A stretch of 64,000 bases of DNA from DATKZH01 sp035528065 (GTDB taxonomy: Bacteria; Planctomycetota; Planctomycetia; Pirellulales; Thermoguttaceae), in the NCBI GenBank assembly GCA_035528065.1, contig DATKZH010000562.1, positions 1 through 64,000 on the forward strand. Direction: 5' to 3'. Both the position numbers and the translations under genes were made by a program. Position 1 is the first letter of the stretch. Every line of letters starts with the position of its first letter. The notes under the pieces are model-generated. The model saw only the letters and a list, made by a program, of their open reading frames with translations, ran no database searches and was not told where the DNA came from. Of this stretch, positions 59,947 to 64,000 are shown piece by piece.

Positions 59947-61794
59947 TCAGATGATCCCGTGCAGCGGCCTTCCGGGAGCGGCCAGCTCGTTGACCCGCCG
60001 GGTGACGTCCGGGTCTTCCACGAGCGGCGGGGCATGGCGAGGCTTGCTGCGAGCGTCGATCACCAGCGAGCCGAAGCAACCCCAGTGCTTGTCGACGAGG
60101 AACGACTCGATGCCGTACACGTCGGTGGCCGGGTTGCTCCGCGTGAAGGTCGTCCAAAGGAAGTCGTCGAGCTTCTGGGCGGCCGACTTGCTGTCGTCGA
60201 CGATGACGATCCAGGGGAATCCGTTGATCGCGTCGGCCCGGGTGTACCCATCGCAGAAGCGTTGGACCGCCGTGTCGCGCTCGGGCGGCTCGGCGAGATA
60301 GGCCGGCCCCTGGACCACAAGAATGCCGGGCAGAACCACACGGGGACCGCCGAACCCCAAGTCTTCGGGGATCTTGATCCGGCTGTCGGTGCCCACGGGC
60401 TGGGTCCGCCGCGGCGGCCCGGCCACGGCGATCGCCAGTTTCGAGCCCTGATGGAGCGCGTCGCCCGTGTAGTCCAACGTGTCGATCGTGGTGCACGTCT
60501 GGAAGTGCAGGTTGCGGCGCCAATCGGCCCGCTCCAACACGTGGCGGAGGAATTCGTCCACGTCCCGGACGTCCAGCTCCGGATTGTCCTCTCCGGCCAC
60601 GATCAACAGGTACTTGGCCAGCGACAACTGCCCGTGGCCCAATAGCGCGTTGGCCAGGGTCACCAGCTCCCGCGGCCGGCGGGGGTCCTCATAAGGCACG
60701 TAGCGTTCGGAGCCGATGGCCAGCAAGAGCGGGTGGACGCCGGCGGCGTCGACCGCGTGGACGGCCCGAACCCCGGGGATCGTCTTGGGAATCGCCGGCC
60801 CGACCAGCTCGTGGACCAGCTTGCCGAACATCGAGTCTTCCTGGGGCGGACGTCCTACCACGGTAAACGGCCAAACGGGGCGCTCGCGATGGTAGACGTG
60901 CTCGACGCGAATCACGGGGAAGTCGTGCCGGAGGCTGTAGTAGCCCAGGTGGTCGCCGAACGGCCCCTCGGGCAAGAGGCGTTTCGGATCGAGGTAGCCG
61001 GTGATGCAGAAGTCGGCCTCGGCGTGGATCGGCAACGAGCCGTGCCGGCAGATCATCGGCACGCGGCGCCGGCCCAGCAGCCCGGCGAAAGCCAGCTCGC
61101 TGATCCCTTCCGGCAAGGGCATCACGGCGGCGACCATCATCGCCGGCGGCCCGCCCACGAAAACGTTCACCCGAAGGATCTCCTCCCGGCGAATCGCGGC
61201 GGCGTGATGCGCGGCGATTCCGCGGTGGATCTGGTAGTGCAGGCCGACTTCTCGATTCTGCGCGTACTCTCCGCCGGAGAGCTGAACCCGGTACATCCCC
61301 AGGTTGGAGTGGGCCAATCCGGGCCGGTCCGGATCCTCGGTGTAGACCTGGGGCAACGTGACGTAGGCCCCGCCGTCGCCCGGCCAAGACTTCAGTTGCG
61401 GCAACTGATCGATGGTCGTCTCCTTGGCCAGCACGGGCCCGCTGCGGACCGTGCGCGGCCGGGCACACCGGGCCAGCCAGGGGACGTTCAGATAGAGTTT
61501 CGGGCGGCGCAGCACGTCGGTGGGGTCAACGCTCAACTCGACGAGCCGGGCCACCGTCTCCAGCGAATCGCGGAACAGGTGGCGCACGCGGTCCATCGTC
61601 CCAAACAGGTTGCTGACCATCGGAAACCGACAGCCCTTGACGCTGTTGAAAAAGATGGCCGGTCCGCCCGCCCGGTACACGCGGCGCTGGATCTGGGCCG
61701 CTTCGAGATTGGGATCGACGGGCTGCTCGATCCGGACCAATTGGCCGAGGGACGCCAGGTCCTCAAGGCACTGTCGCAGAGTTCGATATCCCAT
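59947..61794 (-). CDS. UbiD family decarboxylase
   Basis: A 615-aa prenylated-FMN-dependent (de)carboxylase of the UbiD family. The family covers 4-hydroxy-3-polyprenylbenzoate decarboxylase and various aromatic or alkenoic acid enzymes. Motifs fit: NSNLGMYRVQLSGG-like segment at about residue 175, NREVGLHYQIHRG (prFMN/metal region), FGDHLGYYSLRHDFP, and MFGKLVHELVGPAIPK. It is longer than E. coli UbiD (497 aa) by a C-terminal extension of about 100 residues. No ubiX is visible. ATG 61794 starts MGYRTLRQCLEDL, the conserved beginning. Substrate not inferable; menaquinone biosynthesis is one option. Confidence 0.9.
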   Translation of the reverse strand: MGYRTLRQCLEDLASLGQLVRIEQPVDPNLEAAQIQRRVYRAGGPAIFFNSVKGCRFPMVSNLFGTMDRVRHLFRDSLETVARLVELSVDPTDVLRRPKLYLNVPWLARCARPRTVRSGPVLAKETTIDQLPQLKSWPGDGGAYVTLPQVYTEDPDRPGLAHSNLGMYRVQLSGGEYAQNREVGLHYQIHRGIAAHHAAAIRREEILRVNVFVGGPPAMMVAAVMPLPEGISELAFAGLLGRRRVPMICRHGSLPIHAEADFCITGYLDPKRLLPEGPFGDHLGYYSLRHDFPVIRVEHVYHRERPVWPFTVVGRPPQEDSMFGKLVHELVGPAIPKTIPGVRAVHAVDAAGVHPLLLAIGSERYVPYEDPRRPRELVTLANALLGHGQLSLAKYLLIVAGEDNPELDVRDVDEFLRHVLERADWRRNLHFQTCTTIDTLDYTGDALHQGSKLAIAVAGPPRRTQPVGTDSRIKIPEDLGFGGPRVVLPGILVVQGPAYLAEPPERDTAVQRFCDGYTRADAINGFPWIVIVDDSKSAAQKLDDFLWTTFTRSNPATDVYGIESFLVDKHWGCFGSLVIDARSKPRHAPPLVEDPDVTRRVNELAAPGRPLHGII

Positions 61795-61942
61795 GGGGCC
61801 GGACTGCAAGAAGCACTGGCTGAAGGGAATGCCCTCCCGATGTCTCGACGACGACCCTGCGAGCGGAGCTCGCCGGAGAACGCGTCGAACCTGGCCCGAT
61901 ACGACGGTCAACGACCGTCCAGGTGCCTCTTCCCGGTCCGCG

Positions 61943-62074
61943 CTATCCCGATTTCGGCTTCGGCGTTTGCCGGGCGGTGCGCCGTCGGATTTGCTTCTGG
62001 AGATGTGCGAACCGCGTGGCGGGCATGCGCACGATCTTCTTCGTTTTCCGAGACGCGCCTTGGCTCTTGGTCAT
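61943..62074 (-). CDS. Possible 43-aa basic peptide
   Basis: A short frame from ATG 62074 to TAG 61943 encodes a highly basic peptide: MTKSQGASRKTKKIVRMPAT, then HLQKQIRRRTARQTPKPKSG. The composition is like small nucleic-acid-binding proteins. Only a weak GGTGGG lies upstream. No family recognised. It lies between divergent genes and overlaps nothing else that is real. Confidence 0.35.
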   Translation of the reverse strand: MTKSQGASRKTKKIVRMPATRFAHLQKQIRRRTARQTPKPKSG

Positions 62075-62399
62075 CGATACCATCCCACCATGGATCAAGC
62101 CCAATGTCCAGTGTAATTGATTGCGTCACGGTCGATAAGCTTCGCGTACCCACCGGAATGGGGGAGAGCGACGGTTCGGGTTGCGGCCCCGGCTTCGATG
62201 CCCCGCTGTAAGTCCTTACCTGCCAAGATGTTAGTGACGCAGGAGGGGGAGTCGAGTGAGAGACGGGCAGTGCGTCGATGCCTTGGATCTCTGTCCGCCC
62301 GACGCCCGGGCCGCGTGCCGCGCCGCCTTGTCGTATTCGGGCGACCTCGTACACTGACTCAGAAGAGATGCTTTCGCCGAATCCAGGAGACGACATCGC
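62075..62399. other. Intergenic, no supported gene
   Basis: About 325 bp ahead of the thioredoxin-TPR gene. Short frames on both strands lack motifs. No promoter of quality was recognised. Confidence 0.4.
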
Positions 62400-63263
62400 A
62401 TGTCTGACGCACACGCGTGGGTAGTGGAAACCAGCCACGCCAGTTTCCAGCAGGACGTCATCGACCGATCTCGGGAAGTGCCTGTGGTGCTTGACTTCTG
62501 GTCCGAGCAGTGTCAGCCCTGCCGGCTGTTGGGTCCCCTCCTGGAGAAGCTGGCCGAGGAGTGTCAGGGGAAGTTCGTGCTCGTCAAGGCGAACACCGAC
62601 CAGATGCCCGACGTGGCGGCCGCGTTCGGCGTCTCGGCGATTCCCGCGGTCTTCGCGCTCCGCGACGGAGCCGTCGTCGACCAGTTCCTCGGCCTCTTGC
62701 CCGAGCCCCAGATCAGGGCGTGGCTGGAAGCGATCCTTCCCAGCGAGGCCGAGAATCTGGCGGGCGAGGCCCAATCGTTGGAAACGACCGACCCGCAGGC
62801 GGCCGAGGCGAAATACCGGGAGGCCGTCAAGCTGAGCCCGAACGACACGTCTGCCCGCGTGGGCCTGGCGCGGCTGCTCTTGGCCCAGGACCGCGTGGAG
62901 GAGGCCCGTCAGGCAATCGAGGAGCTGGCGGCCGTCGGCGTATTGGACGCGGCTGGGGAGGCGGTTCAGGCGGAATTGACCGTCGCGCTGGAGGGCAGGG
63001 AGGCCGGCAGCGTCGACGCGTGCCGGGCCGCGGCCGAGGCATCGCCCGACGACCCGGACGTGCAGCTAAGGCTGGCCAAGTCGTTGGCCGCTCATGGCGA
63101 GCACCAGGAGGCGATGGACGTCTGTCTCCGCCTGATTCCCAAGGACCGCGCAGGCATCGGCGAACAGGCCCGCCAACTGATGGTCCGGATCTTCCACCTC
63201 CTCGGCCCAGAAAACGAGCTGACGGGCGAGTACCGTCGAAAGTTGACGATGGTGCTCTACTGA
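62400..63263 (+). CDS. Thioredoxin-TPR co-chaperone (CnoX/YbbN-like)
   Basis: A 287-aa cytoplasmic protein. The N-terminal 110 residues are a thioredoxin fold with active site WSEQCQPCRLLGP (C38, C41) and the cis-Pro in SAIPAVFAL. The remainder is a TPR-like helical domain (EAKYREAVKLSPNDTSARVG). This architecture is that of CnoX/YbbN, a holdase that protects proteins from oxidation and hands them to GroEL/ES. Unlike E. coli CnoX, it keeps both active-site cysteines, so it may also reduce disulfides. ATG 62400 follows a short lead; the ribosome site is weak. Confidence 0.9.
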   Translation: MSDAHAWVVETSHASFQQDVIDRSREVPVVLDFWSEQCQPCRLLGPLLEKLAEECQGKFVLVKANTDQMPDVAAAFGVSAIPAVFALRDGAVVDQFLGLLPEPQIRAWLEAILPSEAENLAGEAQSLETTDPQAAEAKYREAVKLSPNDTSARVGLARLLLAQDRVEEARQAIEELAAVGVLDAAGEAVQAELTVALEGREAGSVDACRAAAEASPDDPDVQLRLAKSLAAHGEHQEAMDVCLRLIPKDRAGIGEQARQLMVRIFHLLGPENELTGEYRRKLTMVLY

Positions 63264-63615
63264 GCCGCGCCGCGCTCGCCGGCCCGTAGCTGGGAAAGCG
63301 TGGACTGCTCGCTGGTTGCGACGGCTCGGACCATCCGTGGCTCGCTGCCATGGCGCTGTACGAGGCATGCCGCTCTACCCCGGCAACAACGGCCCTTCTG
63401 GGGGGGTCGCAGGAGGCGTAGGTCGCGACTCGGGGGGCAATGGGGTGAACCGAGCGATCGTGCTTGTTATATTAGAGTCTCACACGACGTGTATCCCGCA
63501 GTCACGGAACAGGCGGATTCTCTCTCGGCCATGCCCTCGGTGGGCAAGGTACATTGTGACAATTCCCCCTTCGAGGCCGCTGTCCGGGTTGCCCTCGCAG
63601 AAGACACGAAAGCGA
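63264..63615. other. Intergenic, no supported gene
   Basis: About 350 bp between the thioredoxin-TPR gene and the last gene. A TATATT (63468-63473) could be a -10 box, but no -35 pairs with it. Nothing else recognised. Confidence 0.4.
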
Positions 63616-64000
63616 GTGAACGTGCGATCGCTGGCACCGTACAACCTGATGGCCTTGCTGCTGGTGGGCCTCTTGCAGGGTCCGGGCCCGGGACAGGAGA
63701 CCGGGATCTCGCGGAGGCACCATCCCTGGGGCTGTCATGAGGTGGGGGCATGGACGCGCGTCCGGGTGGTGGCGCAGACGTTCGAGGAGAACGAAACGCT
63801 CACCAGCATCACCGAGATGAAGACCACGCTCAAAGGGCTTTCCGACGACGGGGTAACGCTCCTCGTCGAGTCGGTGGTCGAGGTAGGCGGGAAGCAGCTT
63901 CAAAACGAGCCGAAGACGGTCAAGCAGGGCTGGCACGGCGAGCTGGCCGGCCAGGACGTGAAGGTCACGCACCTGGGGAGCGGGGAGGTCGTGATCCGCA
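63616..64000 (+). CDS. Secreted protein of unknown function, 3' end outside window
   Basis: The frame stays open to the right edge (128 codons here). A signal peptide is clear: VNVRSLAPYNLMALLLVGLL, cleaved probably near GPGPGQE. The mature part begins HPWGCHEVGAWTRVRVVAQT and continues with TSITEMKTTLKGLSDDGVTL and VEVGGKQLQNEPKTVKQG, a beta-rich pattern I associate with uncharacterised planctomycete exported proteins. The GTG at 63616 is chosen because it directly precedes the signal peptide; GTG 63622 is equally possible. Confidence 0.7.
   Translation, partial: MNVRSLAPYNLMALLLVGLLQGPGPGQETGISRRHHPWGCHEVGAWTRVRVVAQTFEENETLTSITEMKTTLKGLSDDGVTLLVESVVEVGGKQLQNEPKTVKQGWHGELAGQDVKVTHLGSGEVVIR

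Overview
The window reads as chromosomal DNA of a high-GC planctomycete, most likely in the Pirellulales or a near relative. The evidence is two DUF1559 prepilin-like proteins with small lipoprotein partners, Tat-exported Gfo/Idh/MocA oxidoreductases, a sulfatase, a GHL10-type secreted glycosidase, a PPi-type phosphofructokinase, a non-pyrrolysine MttB homologue and many long palindromic repeats between genes. Assignment is from gene content only; no rRNA is present.

Layout. 1-4 kb: 3' end of an RNase E/G gene, rplU (without rpmA next to it) and a divergent GT-C-like membrane protein. 4.3-13.4 kb: a tightly packed eight-gene envelope-glycan cluster. It holds a GT2 glycosyltransferase, a 2H phosphoesterase, a GtrA/ribulose-phosphate-epimerase fusion, a nucleotidyltransferase/histidine-phosphatase fusion, a sugar-phosphate nucleotidyltransferase, GtrA, a GDPD-like TIM barrel and a YfhO-like membrane protein. 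Most neighbours overlap by 4 bp, and a palindromic repeat block splits the cluster in two. This is the best candidate for an undescribed system here. 13.5-20 kb: prolyl oligopeptidase, a radical SAM/sulfatase pair and a divergent Gfo/Idh/MocA oxidoreductase. 20-24 kb: groEL, groES and a tRNA-dihydrouridine synthase. 24.4-30.1 kb: carbon metabolism (zwf, gnd, HAD phosphatase, PPi-type phosphofructokinase), all on the minus strand.

30.3-33.2 kb: tRNA-Lys(CTT) with promoter and terminator, a higBA toxin-antitoxin pair with a candidate operator, an integrase-like N-terminal remnant and small hypothetical genes. This looks like a decayed island at a tRNA gene. 33.2-38.4 kb: GHL10-type glycosidase, AAC(3)-family acyltransferase and a ceramidase-fold protein lacking the usual Ser. 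39.7-44.2 kb: a compact ECF transporter (EcfT, double-ATPase EcfA, and an S-component with a very large extracytoplasmic domain), flanked by a 14-bp minisatellite.

44.4-49.8 kb: Gfo/Idh/MocA oxidoreductase, MttB-family methyltransferase and a secreted beta-helix protein. 49.8-55.2 kb: two DUF1559/lipoprotein pairs around a Tat-exported PHP-type phosphoesterase. 55.9-59.5 kb: an NtrC-type regulator, its sensor kinase and a Gly-rich exported protein, arranged like a zra system. 59.9-64 kb: UbiD-family decarboxylase, a CnoX-like thioredoxin-TPR protein and a secreted protein running off the right edge.

Repeats are unusually varied: a 162-bp MITE-like element in two copies, two in-frame inverted repeats of one family inside coding sequence, several 100-300 bp composite palindromes, an 81-bp tandem duplication before groES and a 10-copy minisatellite.
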